Part shown: piece by piece, positions 14,759-22,102 of the stretch | How positions within the stretch are numbered: the first letter of the stretch is position 1 | Layout of the letters: each line of letters opens with the position of its first letter | Assembly (NCBI GenBank): GCA_964387955.1 | Contig: CAYLXX010000013.1 | Location: 1 to 23,677 of the forward strand | From: CAYLXX01 sp964387955 | Lineage (GTDB): Bacteria > Patescibacteriota > Microgenomatia > UBA1406 > GWC2-37-13 | Length of the DNA stretch: 23,677 nt | Reading direction: 5' to 3' | The notes under the pieces: generated by a model | What the model saw: the letters and a program-made list of their open reading frames with translations, nothing else | Told to the model about the DNA's origin: nothing | Databases searched by the model: none | Made by a program: the position numbers and the translations under genes

Positions 14759-16123
14759 ATGAGAAACGCGTCAAAAAGAGGAGAAGTTGTCACACTTCTT
14801 GCAATTGGCGCGATGATTGCGGTAGGGCTAGGAGTTTTTTTCTCTGCTTTGGTTACTAATCATAATGCCAATACCACCGCCACCCGTGCATCCGAAACTG
14901 ACTGTATTGATTACCCTGCAGTAGCGGCTCCAAATGGATATTATTGGGAAGCCGACTGCAACAACAATAAACAGGATTTTGATAATTTAAACAATGGAGC
15001 AGGCTACTTAGTTCCCGGGTCGCCCAATGCTGCCTATAATTCATGCGCCAATGCTCAGGGTATATCAGAAAATAGCTTTTGTAAACAAAATACGATACAG
15101 GGTGAAGTAAATCCGGCCAATAGTAATTATTGTTACGGATTTACTGGTCCGCAAACTCCTGGATATCGGAACTTCCGCTGCATGACTCTTAAATATGGCA
15201 CGCGACCCAATAATCCGACCAATACACCAGCTCCTCCTCAGGCAACGGCGACACCTGTACCACCGCAAGCTACAGCAACGCCAGTCGCACCAACGGCGAC
15301 ACCTCCTCAAGCCGCTACTCCAACTTCTAGGCCAGGAGCGACAGCGACCCCTCAACCCCAACCAACTAACACGCCAGTCCCGGCACCACCACGTCAGCCC
15401 ACCAACACTCCCGTACCATTTCCTCAGTGCGGATCGACATTAGGGTGTGTACGTTTGAGCGACGGCAATTATTGGTATTGCAATAGCCCATATACCATAC
15501 CAACAACCCGTTGTACGCCGCTGCCTCCTAATGCGACTATTACTCACGGACCGACGCCTTCGCCAACAACTGATCCTAACTGTGCAATCAATAATTCATG
15601 CCCGATCACTCCAACGACTGACCCCAATTGTCAACGCACTAATACGTGCCCAATTCCTCCTACAGCAACACCACGTATTACCGGACCCAACCCAATAACA
15701 TTACCTCCGAACTATGGCAATACTCCCACTCCTATTCCAACAACAGCAGTCAGAGTAGCTGTGAGCATTACCGGACAAACAATCGGTTGTAGACCACCAT
15801 CATCACCTGCTCGGGCAAGAAAGTTAGGGGTAAATTTTTATCAAAATGATTTGAGCAATCGAATAGCCAATGGAGCGCCTGAAATAGCATATGACCAGTA
15901 TTACGATTACCGCGGTACTGTAGTGGTGAATTATACGATCAACTGGTCACCAACTAACCAAAATTCAACGTTTTTATTTGAACCATACTTAGTAATTGAT
16001 GTTGATGGTACTAATACCACTTTCAGAAGACCTAGGGGAGCGGTAGTGACGCGTACCTGGGCACAGCTACACGCTAACCGCAATGTAGATATACAAGTTA
16101 CATATAATTGTAGTAATCCATAA
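14759..16123 (+). CDS. membrane-anchored surface protein with long PT linker and Cys repeats
   Basis: 454 aa, no family recognised. An N-terminal membrane helix (about 10-32) follows a basic start. Residues 48-145 are a Cys/Asn/Tyr-rich domain. About 152-222 is a Pro/Thr/Ala linker (repeats of ATATPVPPQ). About 224-308 is a Cys-rich stretch containing a tandem 16-residue repeat, TTDPNCxxxxxCPIxP (270-285 and 286-301). About 328-454 is a beta-rich C-terminal domain ending in a Cys-containing strand. Such linkers are typical of surface or secreted multidomain proteins. It heads a tightly packed row of envelope genes (1-base gap to the next). Confidence 0.82.
   Translation: MRNASKRGEVVTLLAIGAMIAVGLGVFFSALVTNHNANTTATRASETDCIDYPAVAAPNGYYWEADCNNNKQDFDNLNNGAGYLVPGSPNAAYNSCANAQGISENSFCKQNTIQGEVNPANSNYCYGFTGPQTPGYRNFRCMTLKYGTRPNNPTNTPAPPQATATPVPPQATATPVAPTATPPQAATPTSRPGATATPQPQPTNTPVPAPPRQPTNTPVPFPQCGSTLGCVRLSDGNYWYCNSPYTIPTTRCTPLPPNATITHGPTPSPTTDPNCAINNSCPITPTTDPNCQRTNTCPIPPTATPRITGPNPITLPPNYGNTPTPIPTTAVRVAVSITGQTIGCRPPSSPARARKLGVNFYQNDLSNRIANGAPEIAYDQYYDYRGTVVVNYTINWSPTNQNSTFLFEPYLVIDVDGTNTTFRRPRGAVVTRTWAQLHANRNVDIQVTYNCSNP
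15566..15661 (+). repeat. tandem 48-base coding repeat (TTDPNC...CPI)
   Basis: Two adjacent 48-base units encode TTDPNCAINNSCPITP and TTDPNCQRTNTCPIPP. Two cysteines per unit are kept while the bases between them differ, which suggests selection on the protein. Confidence 0.75.
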
Positions 16124-16124
16124 T

Positions 16125-16532
16125 ATGAAAAAATTCTCGATTTACGGAAAAATTTTTGGTGCAATCTTGGGAGGACTTTTGATCGCTGCAACTCTAAATA
16201 AGGAAATATTTGTAGCCAATACTCCACAAGTGCGGCCGCACTTGGGTAAGTATGCGGCCGCACGCTTTAATGCAGTGACTGGCGAGGGGAGAACATTGGT
16301 GGATGCACTTGGTAATAAGCTGCCCGAGCAGAAACTCAAAGATAAATCACTTGTTCCATTAGTACAAGGCGTCTATGCCAAAACAGATGAAAATTATTCA
16401 TACACAGTGGTCCAGGAAAAAGACGTGAAATGGATCGAATACGTGTTTCACATAAATGGTAAAACGATCAAAATACAAGTTCCTGATGGTCAGGCGGCGC
16501 CCACTCAACAAGATGTTGAAGAATTACAATAA
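16125..16532 (+). CDS. 135-aa exported or membrane-anchored protein
   Basis: No family recognised. A basic start and hydrophobic helix (about 9-23) form a signal peptide or anchor. The remaining 110 residues are soluble, with a likely small beta domain (YSYTVVQEKDVKWIEYVFHI, then NGKTIKIQVPDG) and a Gln/Glu tail. The ATG lies one base after the previous stop (TAATATG), so it is in the same operon as the PT-linker protein. Two identical GC-rich palindromes (16227-16262) fall inside the coding sequence at residues about 35-46. Confidence 0.75.
   Translation: MKKFSIYGKIFGAILGGLLIAATLNKEIFVANTPQVRPHLGKYAAARFNAVTGEGRTLVDALGNKLPEQKLKDKSLVPLVQGVYAKTDENYSYTVVQEKDVKWIEYVFHINGKTIKIQVPDGQAAPTQQDVEELQ
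16227..16262. repeat. two TGCGGCCGCA palindromes 12 bases apart
   Basis: CAAGTGCGGCCGCACTTG (16227-16244) is a perfect 18-base palindrome. Ten of its bases, TGCGGCCGCA, recur at 16253-16262, also palindromic, with centres 22 bases apart (about two helical turns). Each holds a GCGGCCGC core, rare in this AT-leaning sequence. Both are inside a coding region in different reading frames. Confidence 0.6.
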
Positions 16533-16550
16533 AATCTTTATAGTTTTAAT

Positions 16551-16847
16551 ATGTATATAGGACCGTTTTATTTAGATACAAAGGAAATTTTCCTTATATT
16601 AGCAGCTCTCTTAGTAGGAGTAGCGATGCTTTTCGGCTGGAATCTGGTATGGTTTGATAAAACGACTTTATTCACTCTTATCATCCTGATTTTACTGACG
16701 AAAGGCTTGCTTCCTGCAATACATAATGAAGCTTTTTTTATTTTGGCGATTATTGCGGTTTTTTTGACGTTATATTTACCTCTGTTTGAGGTTGTGCTTT
16801 TTTATTTGATTTCCTTCTTATTGTTTAGGCTGCTTAAAGTGATCTAA
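16551..16847 (+). CDS. 98-aa integral membrane protein, about four helices
   Basis: No family recognised. Almost entirely hydrophobic, with helices at about 12-30, 38-57, 61-78 and 79-96, short loops and few charges. The gene starts 18 bases after the previous stop in an AT-rich context (TTTTAATATG) with no Shine-Dalgarno. It sits between two anchored surface proteins, so it may help their export, assembly or membrane placement; this is guesswork from position. Confidence 0.75.
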   Translation: MYIGPFYLDTKEIFLILAALLVGVAMLFGWNLVWFDKTTLFTLIILILLTKGLLPAIHNEAFFILAIIAVFLTLYLPLFEVVLFYLISFLLFRLLKVI

Positions 16848-16852
16848 TCGAG

Positions 16853-16882
16853 TTGACAAGGGGTTTTTTGCTGTGCTATTCT
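16853..16882 (+). promoter_or_regulatory. promoter of the cohesin/dockerin genes (TTGACA-N18-TATTCT)
   Basis: TTGACA (16853-16858), 18 bases, TATTCT (16877-16882). An in-frame GTG at 16873 lies at the -10 and so cannot be in the RNA from this promoter, moving the start of the next gene to the ATG at 16897 or 16900. Confidence 0.65.
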
Positions 16883-16896
16883 TAAACCAATTGTCT

Positions 16897-18138
16897 ATGA
16901 TGGTGTTTGCTAAGAAGCATGTTGCTAAATTAGTCTTTTTCCTTGCTTTGGTGTCGATGACCTTTGCCTTTTTTGTGAATTATTTGTATCGGCAAGAAGT
17001 CCAAAAAGGCAGGGCGGCGGTTGAGCAGCTACAGCTTCAATTTAATCCTTCAACGATTAGTGTGTCTCCAGGTGACAACTTTGCCACCGGGATTACTTTG
17101 TTTCCGGGTATAAGTTTTAACACTAATGGATATGATTTCACGGTGACGTTTGATCCAGCCAAAGTGCAAGTCAGGCATATAGGGTATATGCTAGGCGATG
17201 GGGTCGGCGACACAGATGCCAATTTGGCTACCGTCAACACAACGGGGAGAATCCATGTGGTGGGCAATATTTCAAGCGACGTCGGCTACCCCATCGTACA
17301 GGGCAAAACGTATAAGGTGGTTGACCTCGATTTGACGGCGACATCGTCGGCTGGATCGATAATTGGCCTCGATTACAATGTACCTCATAATTTTAGGAGA
17401 AACTTAGGCGGCCCAGAAGATTTGGTCGATGCCATAGGCGGCGAGTTAGTCATTAACCAATCAAGTGGGGTACCTACTTCCACGCCCACCCCAACGTGTT
17501 CACCTAATATTGAGGCGCCATGTTTCCCTGGCGGCACGCCGACACCTGCACCATCAGGTGGTAATAGCACTCTTAATTTCAAAGTAAGATTTCAGGGAAT
17601 AACTACCAAGCCTCAGAATATTAGCCCAATTGCTGTGCGGGTAATCGTAAAGGGAGTGGGTTTGGCCTCAGATATAACTCAGACAGTGCAATTTACTCCG
17701 GCCGACGATGGTACGTGGTCAGGTCGAGCAACAGTCAATCTGCCTCCTGATCCAGTCGGCCCGGCTCCAAAATACTCAATTTATCTTAAAGGTCCTAAAC
17801 ACTTGCAAAAGCGCATTTGTGACAATTCTCCCAAAGAACCAGCTGGCGGCTTATATCATTGCACACGAGATAACTTAGCCCTTCTGCAAGGAGTAACTGG
17901 TTTGGATTTCACAGGCATACTACTTTTGGCAGGAGATTTACCGATCACCAATGGCCAGCAAAATGGCGTCATTGATTCTGAGGATACAGCCTACATTCGT
18001 CAGCATTTCGGTGACACCAATCCTGCTATACTGAGTAATGCCGATCTCAACCTTGACAATAATATTGACACGCAAGATTATTCTTTGGTGATCGCGGCAC
18101 TGAGTATTAAGTACGATGACTCAGTCGAAGGTCAATAA
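16897..18138 (+). CDS. anchored surface protein with cohesin-like and dockerin domains
   Basis: 413 aa. An N-terminal membrane helix (about 11-31) is followed by a cohesin-type beta-sandwich (about 42-188), shown by PSTISVSPGDNFATGI and the GYDFTVTFDPAKVQV strand pair. A Thr/Pro/Cys linker (about 192-225) and a beta domain (about 226-340) follow. The C-terminal dockerin (about 346-405) has two EF-hand-like loops: NGQQNGVIDSED, degenerate at positions 1 and 3, and DLNLDNNIDTQD, fully canonical. Dockerins bind cohesins with calcium; having both on one chain could allow chains of molecules or links to the two cohesin-like neighbours. Tandem ATGs at 16897 and 16900 are both possible. Confidence 0.83.
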   Translation: MMVFAKKHVAKLVFFLALVSMTFAFFVNYLYRQEVQKGRAAVEQLQLQFNPSTISVSPGDNFATGITLFPGISFNTNGYDFTVTFDPAKVQVRHIGYMLGDGVGDTDANLATVNTTGRIHVVGNISSDVGYPIVQGKTYKVVDLDLTATSSAGSIIGLDYNVPHNFRRNLGGPEDLVDAIGGELVINQSSGVPTSTPTPTCSPNIEAPCFPGGTPTPAPSGGNSTLNFKVRFQGITTKPQNISPIAVRVIVKGVGLASDITQTVQFTPADDGTWSGRATVNLPPDPVGPAPKYSIYLKGPKHLQKRICDNSPKEPAGGLYHCTRDNLALLQGVTGLDFTGILLLAGDLPITNGQQNGVIDSEDTAYIRQHFGDTNPAILSNADLNLDNNIDTQDYSLVIAALSIKYDDSVEGQ

Positions 18139-18151
18139 GTCTATTTTTAAT

Positions 18152-18742
18152 ATGGATCAATCAACTCAAACTACCAAAAAAAATATGAATCGAGCGCTGA
18201 TATTTTTAGCGATCTCGATAGTGGTATTGGGCGTGGTGATTTATACCGCTCAAAGTAGGGGATATTTCTCCAGTACGCAGCGTATGCCTGCTCCAACATC
18301 GGTTCCTCCTGTAGAAGATAATCTTTGGATGAAATTGACCAGTACTACCGGAGCAACTCAATTTGCCCAGACTGACCAAGTATCATTGCAAGTGAGCGCA
18401 TCTTCTTCGATGCATGATATCGTAGGCTACGATGCACTTATAAGCTTTGATCCTGAGTTTTTTGATATTGTTTCGACAAAAACGCTCAATACTAATTTTG
18501 AGGTAGTGCCTTTTAATAAAACTGGCATGATTTCGATCACAGGCACAAAAATTCCTTCTTACTCTGGCCAACTCATGCTCAACGGCGATAATTTACTCAG
18601 CATCACTCTCAAACCAAAGAAAAAAGGTACAACAACAGTGTCAATACAGTCGATGGCTGGTCCCGAGAGAACGAAGATGGTTGACACATCCTCAGCGGTG
18701 CTTTTACCCCAGCTATCCCCAATAACAGTAGCAATTTATTGA
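18152..18742 (+). CDS. membrane-anchored cohesin-like protein
   Basis: 196 aa from the ATG at 18152; an in-frame ATG at 18116 would overlap the previous gene and is less likely. N-terminal membrane helix (about 15-32), short Pro/Thr spacer, then a single cohesin-like domain (about 58-196): strands DQVSLQVSASSS, IVGYDALISFDPEFFDIV and NLLSITLKPKKKGTTTVSIQ show the usual bounded-beta pattern with the conserved GYD...FDP. It has no dockerin and no C-terminal anchor. It lies 13 bases after the dockerin protein gene, making it a likely binding partner; untested. Confidence 0.8.
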   Translation: MDQSTQTTKKNMNRALIFLAISIVVLGVVIYTAQSRGYFSSTQRMPAPTSVPPVEDNLWMKLTSTTGATQFAQTDQVSLQVSASSSMHDIVGYDALISFDPEFFDIVSTKTLNTNFEVVPFNKTGMISITGTKIPSYSGQLMLNGDNLLSITLKPKKKGTTTVSIQSMAGPERTKMVDTSSAVLLPQLSPITVAIY

Positions 18743-18749
18743 TATTTTC

Positions 18750-19403
18750 ATGAAAAAAATAGGCAGTTACTTGATAACCACACTCATCGCAGTAGTTTTT
18801 TTTAGTGTCAGCGCTTCGGCGGCTCAAGCTGCAGGGTATCTTAAATTTGATAAATCCACGATATCAGTGGCAGCCGGCGATACATTTCAAATACAAGTTA
18901 TTGTCAATCCTGGTACGGACGAAATTGCAGGTACTGATGCTCATGTGACATATAACGCCACACTGCTTGAGGCACAAACGGTCACCGCTGGCACCTATTT
19001 CCCGACAGTGAGCAATAATATAGCCTCAGGTAAGGTCTCGATTTGGGGTACGACTGTGCCAGCTTCACCTAAGTCTGGAGAGGGCACAATTGCCACAATC
19101 ACTTTCAAAGCTTTGGCCAACGGTTCAGCTACGTTGCAGTACTTTTGTGACGCAGCAGCCAGCAATTCGTCTAAGGTGGTCAAAGCAGATATCAATGCCA
19201 CCAATATTATCGATTGTACGCAGGATCAATCCTCGGCTGTGACGGTCTCAGGCACAGGGAGTAGCGGAACTGTTCCGACTCCCACCACGGTGCTGCCGAC
19301 AGCTTTGCCTCAAAGCGGTGGATTTGATGGTACAGCGCCGATTGCAGTTGGAGGGTTTGTGCTCTTGATAGCAGGCGCTTTATTTCGTTATATTAAACTA
19401 TAA
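18750..19403 (+). CDS. secreted cohesin-like protein with LPQSG C-terminal sorting-like signal
   Basis: 217 aa. A clear signal peptide (MKKIGSYLITTLIAVVFFSV, then SASAAQA, cleavage near residue 27) precedes a cohesin-like domain (about 29-168; YLKFDKSTISVAAGDTFQIQ, AGTDAHVTYNATLLEA, GEGTIATITFKALANGSATL). A Thr/Pro linker leads to LPQSG (186-190), a membrane helix (about 196-212) and a short basic tail RYIKL. That order is the LPXTG sorting layout with Ser in place of Thr, so the protein is anchored at its C-terminus by either a sortase or the helix itself. No sortase is seen here. The stop overlaps the next ATG (TAATG). Confidence 0.83.
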   Translation: MKKIGSYLITTLIAVVFFSVSASAAQAAGYLKFDKSTISVAAGDTFQIQVIVNPGTDEIAGTDAHVTYNATLLEAQTVTAGTYFPTVSNNIASGKVSIWGTTVPASPKSGEGTIATITFKALANGSATLQYFCDAAASNSSKVVKADINATNIIDCTQDQSSAVTVSGTGSSGTVPTPTTVLPTALPQSGGFDGTAPIAVGGFVLLIAGALFRYIKL

Positions 19404-20020
19404 TGGCACTCACGGTTAAACCAGTAAAAGGTAGATTTTTAGCTATAGGTATCGGTGTAGTTATAGCAGTAATTGGCTTATTTTTCGGATTACGCACCAT
19501 TAACTCCCGAGCGGCTGGTGAGTCACCTCAGGCAGTAGCCGTAGGCGAAATCACCTCTACCTCGGCTGTGATCACTTGGGAGACAGATAACCCTGTACAA
19601 GAAGGCGTGCGGTATGGCAAAGGTGCTGCCGAGTCTGATCTGACCTCAATTGCTCCGGAGACAGAGGCCAGTAAAAAACACAAGGTTGAATTGAGCCTTC
19701 TTGAGGCAGGCACTACGTACTATTTTAATATTATTGGTGCCACAGACACTGATTACTCAAATAGCGGTGTGTCCTGGACATTCACAACAGCCTCAGATTC
19801 GGCCAGTACACCGACTTCAGGCACCCAGAAAAAAACCACTGGTAAGTCCATCCAACACTTAGTTATACCCAACGATGCTACAGCCGTAACCACTGCACCA
19901 ACCAGCGCACCTTCAATAAACTGTAAAACCGAGACTAATTGCGACCTTATCAAGGCTAACTTCTCCAAGGGGTGTAGTACTTCGGACTACGTGGCGTGTA
20001 CCTACAAAGCTGCTCAGTAA
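19403..20020 (+). CDS. membrane-anchored FN3-domain protein with C-terminal cysteine module
   Basis: 205 aa. N-terminal anchor helix (about 11-30), then a fibronectin type III-like domain (about 43-130): AVAVGEITSTSAVITWETDN, GVRYGKG, LLEAGTTYYFNIIG and SWTFTT are the usual strands, as in the N-terminal domains of purple acid phosphatase-type proteins. A Thr/Ser spacer leads to a short C-terminal module with four cysteines (C174, C180, C191, C199). Its ATG overlaps the stop of the cohesin/LPQSG gene, so it is translated with it. It is the last gene of the surface operon and stops 4 bases before the convergent site-2 protease gene. Confidence 0.83.
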   Translation: MALTVKPVKGRFLAIGIGVVIAVIGLFFGLRTINSRAAGESPQAVAVGEITSTSAVITWETDNPVQEGVRYGKGAAESDLTSIAPETEASKKHKVELSLLEAGTTYYFNIIGATDTDYSNSGVSWTFTTASDSASTPTSGTQKKTTGKSIQHLVIPNDATAVTTAPTSAPSINCKTETNCDLIKANFSKGCSTSDYVACTYKAAQ

Positions 20021-20024
20021 CTTT

Positions 20025-20681
20025 TTACATCGAGAACCCAAACACATGAGGAGTGAGTAGATTAACAAGAAACGAGATCACAGGCGTGATGAAGTAATCG
20101 AGCATTGAATACTTACCGAAAAAGGGGATAATAAGGATGATTAAAAATAAGAAGCCATACCGCTCAAGTTGATACCACTCATGTGCTTTGTCACGGGGGA
20201 GAACACCGCCAACGATTTTGAAGCCGTCCAAAGGGTGGATGGGAAGTAAGTTAAAGACTCCAAGGAGGATATTTACTCGTATAAGATAAAAAAACAAAAC
20301 AGAGCCTATAGCTAATAATATAGGAATATTAATAAATGTTAACAATATCCATAATATAGAGCTACATATAGCTATTAGAAAATTCGAAAAAGGACCCGCT
20401 AAAGAGATCAAAGCACTGTCTCTTCGGGGGTTTTTTAAATTATATGGATCGAAGACTACAGGCTTACCCCACCCAAATCCCACCAGCAGTAAGAGTAAAG
20501 ACCCCCAAGGATCAAGGTGTGCTAAAGGATTGAGAGTCACGCGGCCTTGGAGACGGGCAGTAGGGTCGCCGAGTCGTTCGGCTACTAAAGCATGGGAGAA
20601 CTCGTGGACAGATATGGCTACTACCAAGGCTAGAATGTATATTAAAAAACCTATAGGATTCTGGAAAAGCGTGGCGATCAT
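20025..20681 (-). CDS. site-2 protease family (M50) membrane metallopeptidase
   Basis: 218 aa, with about five or six membrane helices. The zinc site HEFSH (26-30) lies in the first helices and the second motif is NPLAHLDP (51-58). The third ligand is D152 in NLLPIHPLDG. All three zinc ligands (H26, H30, D152) and the catalytic E27 are present. This matches the compact group of bacterial site-2 protease homologues without a PDZ domain, which cut membrane-embedded substrates. The substrate is unknown. The start at 20681 is 39 bases from the divergent rpmB start, with the promoters sharing a palindromic -10. No Shine-Dalgarno. Confidence 0.9.
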   Translation of the reverse strand: MIATLFQNPIGFLIYILALVVAISVHEFSHALVAERLGDPTARLQGRVTLNPLAHLDPWGSLLLLLVGFGWGKPVVFDPYNLKNPRRDSALISLAGPFSNFLIAICSSILWILLTFINIPILLAIGSVLFFYLIRVNILLGVFNLLPIHPLDGFKIVGGVLPRDKAHEWYQLERYGFLFLIILIIPFFGKYSMLDYFITPVISFLVNLLTPHVFGFSM

Positions 20682-20683
20682 GG

Positions 20684-20712
20684 TTGATTTTGGGTAGTTT
20701 TCATGATATCAT
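20684..20712 (+). promoter_or_regulatory. promoter of rpmB, with palindromic -10
   Basis: TTGATT (20684-20689), 17 bases, TGA-TATCAT (20704-20712, extended -10), then 8 bases to the ATG at 20721. ATGATATCAT (20703-20712) is a perfect palindrome, so it offers a -10 to both strands. Confidence 0.6.
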
Positions 20713-20720
20713 AAACACAT

Positions 20721-20999
20721 ATGTTTTGCTATCACTGCGGTAAAAGCGCTTTATACGGCCGTTCCCATACTCATCACCGAGGCGTGGCTGGTGGACGCTG
20801 GAAAAAAAGAGCTCCCAAGACGCAGCGTATTTTCCTTCCTAATCTTCAGAGAGTGGAAATACTGGTGGATGGTAAAAACAAAGCAGTCAATTTGTGCACA
20901 AAGTGCTTAAAGCGTATTCGTAAAGATGTCGCCGAGGGCGTGCATCCCTTCCTTACTTTGGCAATGAATCTTGAGGCTTCTAAACAGTCTGAGTCTTAA
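20721..20999 (+). CDS. rpmB: ribosomal protein bL28, zinc-binding type
   Basis: 92-aa large-subunit protein. C3/C6 and C59/C62 form two CxxC pairs, the cysteine-containing bL28 type that binds zinc. The core GRWKKRAPKTQRIFLPNLQR and LCTKCLKRIRKD are clear family matches, although the first His/Ser-rich part (SHTHH) is a little diverged. It sits in the ribosomal exit-side region and is needed for 50S assembly. It stands alone, divergent from the M50 protease and convergent with def, whose stop it overlaps by 4 bases. The start follows an extended -10 by 8 bases and has no Shine-Dalgarno. Confidence 0.92.
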   Translation: MFCYHCGKSALYGRSHTHHRGVAGGRWKKRAPKTQRIFLPNLQRVEILVDGKNKAVNLCTKCLKRIRKDVAEGVHPFLTLAMNLEASKQSES

Positions 21000-21529
21000 T
21001 AATCTAATTTCTCCAGTTTGCCCTTCTTTTTTTCCTCATATAAAGGAGTTTTTTGTTCAAGCGCGCGTTGAGTGAATAAGACACCCTGAAGGTGATCAAC
21101 CTCGTGTTGGACAATGGTAGCCTTGAAGCCAGAGTACCATTTGGTGATTTTCTTGCCTTTGGTGTCTTGATAGGCAAGTTGAACTCGTTTCGCTCGTTTC
21201 ACAGGTGACCAAATACGCGGGATGGAGAGACAACCCTCAAGCGGTGTATTCTTTTTAGGTTTAGATGTAGGGTTGGGAGATTCTTCAGATGCAACGATGT
21301 GAGGATTAATACAAATTTCGGTTTTAGCCTCGGGTGCTGATTTCATGATAAAAATAGCTTTGCTGATTCCTACCTGAGGCGCGGCTAGGCCGACTCCTTC
21401 TGGGTCAGTTTGGGCAAGAAGTGTTTCTTCCATTTCCTGGACAAGCGTTTGGATTGCGCTGTCAAACTGAGTAACAGCTTCGGCGGCGGTGTTCAGCACG
21501 GTCGCTGGTGATTGGACGATTTTTAACAT
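20996..21529 (-). CDS. def: peptide deformylase
   Basis: 177 aa. It removes the formyl group from the initiator Met of nascent proteins. All three motifs are intact: GVGLAAPQ (45-52), EGCLS (98-102, zinc ligand C100) and QHEVDH (141-146, ligands H142 and H146, catalytic E143). An insertion of Ser/Pro/Lys residues (about 81-96) before EGCLS is unusual, and there is a Lys-rich tail. The gene follows dsbB with a 3-base gap, so the two are an operon. Presence of def shows that formyl-Met initiation is used here, which matters for the leaderless starts noted elsewhere. Confidence 0.94.
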   Translation of the reverse strand: MLKIVQSPATVLNTAAEAVTQFDSAIQTLVQEMEETLLAQTDPEGVGLAAPQVGISKAIFIMKSAPEAKTEICINPHIVASEESPNPTSKPKKNTPLEGCLSIPRIWSPVKRAKRVQLAYQDTKGKKITKWYSGFKATIVQHEVDHLQGVLFTQRALEQKTPLYEEKKKGKLEKLDY

Positions 21530-21532
21530 GAG

Positions 21533-22081
21533 TTATTTAACTTTTAGACGATAGAGATTGAGAAATAAGATGATAAGAAGGAAAGCAGTGGCAGACATAA
21601 GCGGGAAAGTGATGTACCCATAATAAAATTTGTAGCCTTCGATGCATGAGACTCCGCCAATGGCTTTACAGGGAAGCGCTAGATTCTTGGGGAGAAGTTG
21701 CATGGCATGGTGATATAAGCCGATCATAAGCCCCAAACCACTCATGACTGTAAGGTAGGGGGCGAGGACTTTCTCATTTCTGACAATTGAGGTATAGAGA
21801 AGAATTGGTTGCGGATACATGAAAATTCTTTGGTACCAGCAGAGTATGCAAGGAGTGAATTTCATGATCTCAGACCAAAATAAGCTCGTCATGACGCTTG
21901 CAAGCGCTACGATAAAGGCCAATGTATATGAGTGAGTTCCGACAAACTTGAAAGTATTGCGCAGCAACGCAGATTTTTTACCCGAAATCTTGGTATAAAT
22001 AAAAAGAATTAGGTAAAAAGCCAACACAGCATGAATTAATAGGGCAACGGTGGCTAAAAGCTGATTTACAGACTGAATCAT
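21533..22081 (-). CDS. dsbB: disulfide bond formation protein DsbB
   Basis: 182 aa from the ATG at 22081; an in-frame TTG at 22096 lies upstream of the -10 and is rejected. Five or so membrane helices. The quinone-side CxxC is C78/C81 in PCILCWYQR, the family signature, and the second pair is C138/C146 in PCKAIGGVSC, which reoxidises the thiol partner DsbA. DsbB-like proteins pass electrons from DsbA to quinones or other carriers. No DsbA is seen in the window. Many Cys-rich anchored proteins are (532, 14759, 19403), so secreted disulfides are likely. The extra N-terminal helix (about 1-30) is longer than in E. coli. Confidence 0.88.
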   Translation of the reverse strand: MIQSVNQLLATVALLIHAVLAFYLILFIYTKISGKKSALLRNTFKFVGTHSYTLAFIVALASVMTSLFWSEIMKFTPCILCWYQRIFMYPQPILLYTSIVRNEKVLAPYLTVMSGLGLMIGLYHHAMQLLPKNLALPCKAIGGVSCIEGYKFYYGYITFPLMSATAFLLIILFLNLYRLKVK

Positions 22082-22087
22082 GTGATT

Positions 22088-22097
22088 ATTATACAAT
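22088..22097. promoter_or_regulatory. overlapping divergent -10 boxes of dsbB and the GT2 gene
   Basis: Minus strand TATAAT (22093-22088) ends 6 bases before the dsbB ATG at 22081. Plus strand TACAAT (22092-22097) ends 5 bases before the GT2 ATG at 22103. The start codons are only 21 bases apart, so both RNAs would be leaderless and initiation mutually exclusive. No clear -35 on either side. Confidence 0.5.
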
Positions 22098-22102
22098 ATA
22101 GT

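Noticed and set aside
15065..15361. Open minus-strand frame rich in Arg, Trp and Ser opposite the PT linker
   Set aside because: It is the antisense of a low-complexity Pro/Thr/Ala stretch in the 14759 gene, with no protein-like pattern and no promoter.
15230..15420. Short repeated units that might be a CRISPR or DNA repeat array
   Set aside because: The units are irregular codon-level repeats of a PT-rich linker, with no constant repeat or spacer length.
16873..16896. GTG start at 16873 for the cohesin/dockerin gene
   Set aside because: It falls on the spacer and -10 of a good promoter (TTGACA-N18-TATTCT); ATG 16897 is the first start within the RNA.
19974..19990. GTAGT...ACTAC stem with a C(TTCG)G tetraloop near the end of the FN3 gene as a terminator
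   Set aside because: The next bases are GTGGCG, not a T-run, and the stem has a bulge; probably coding chance.
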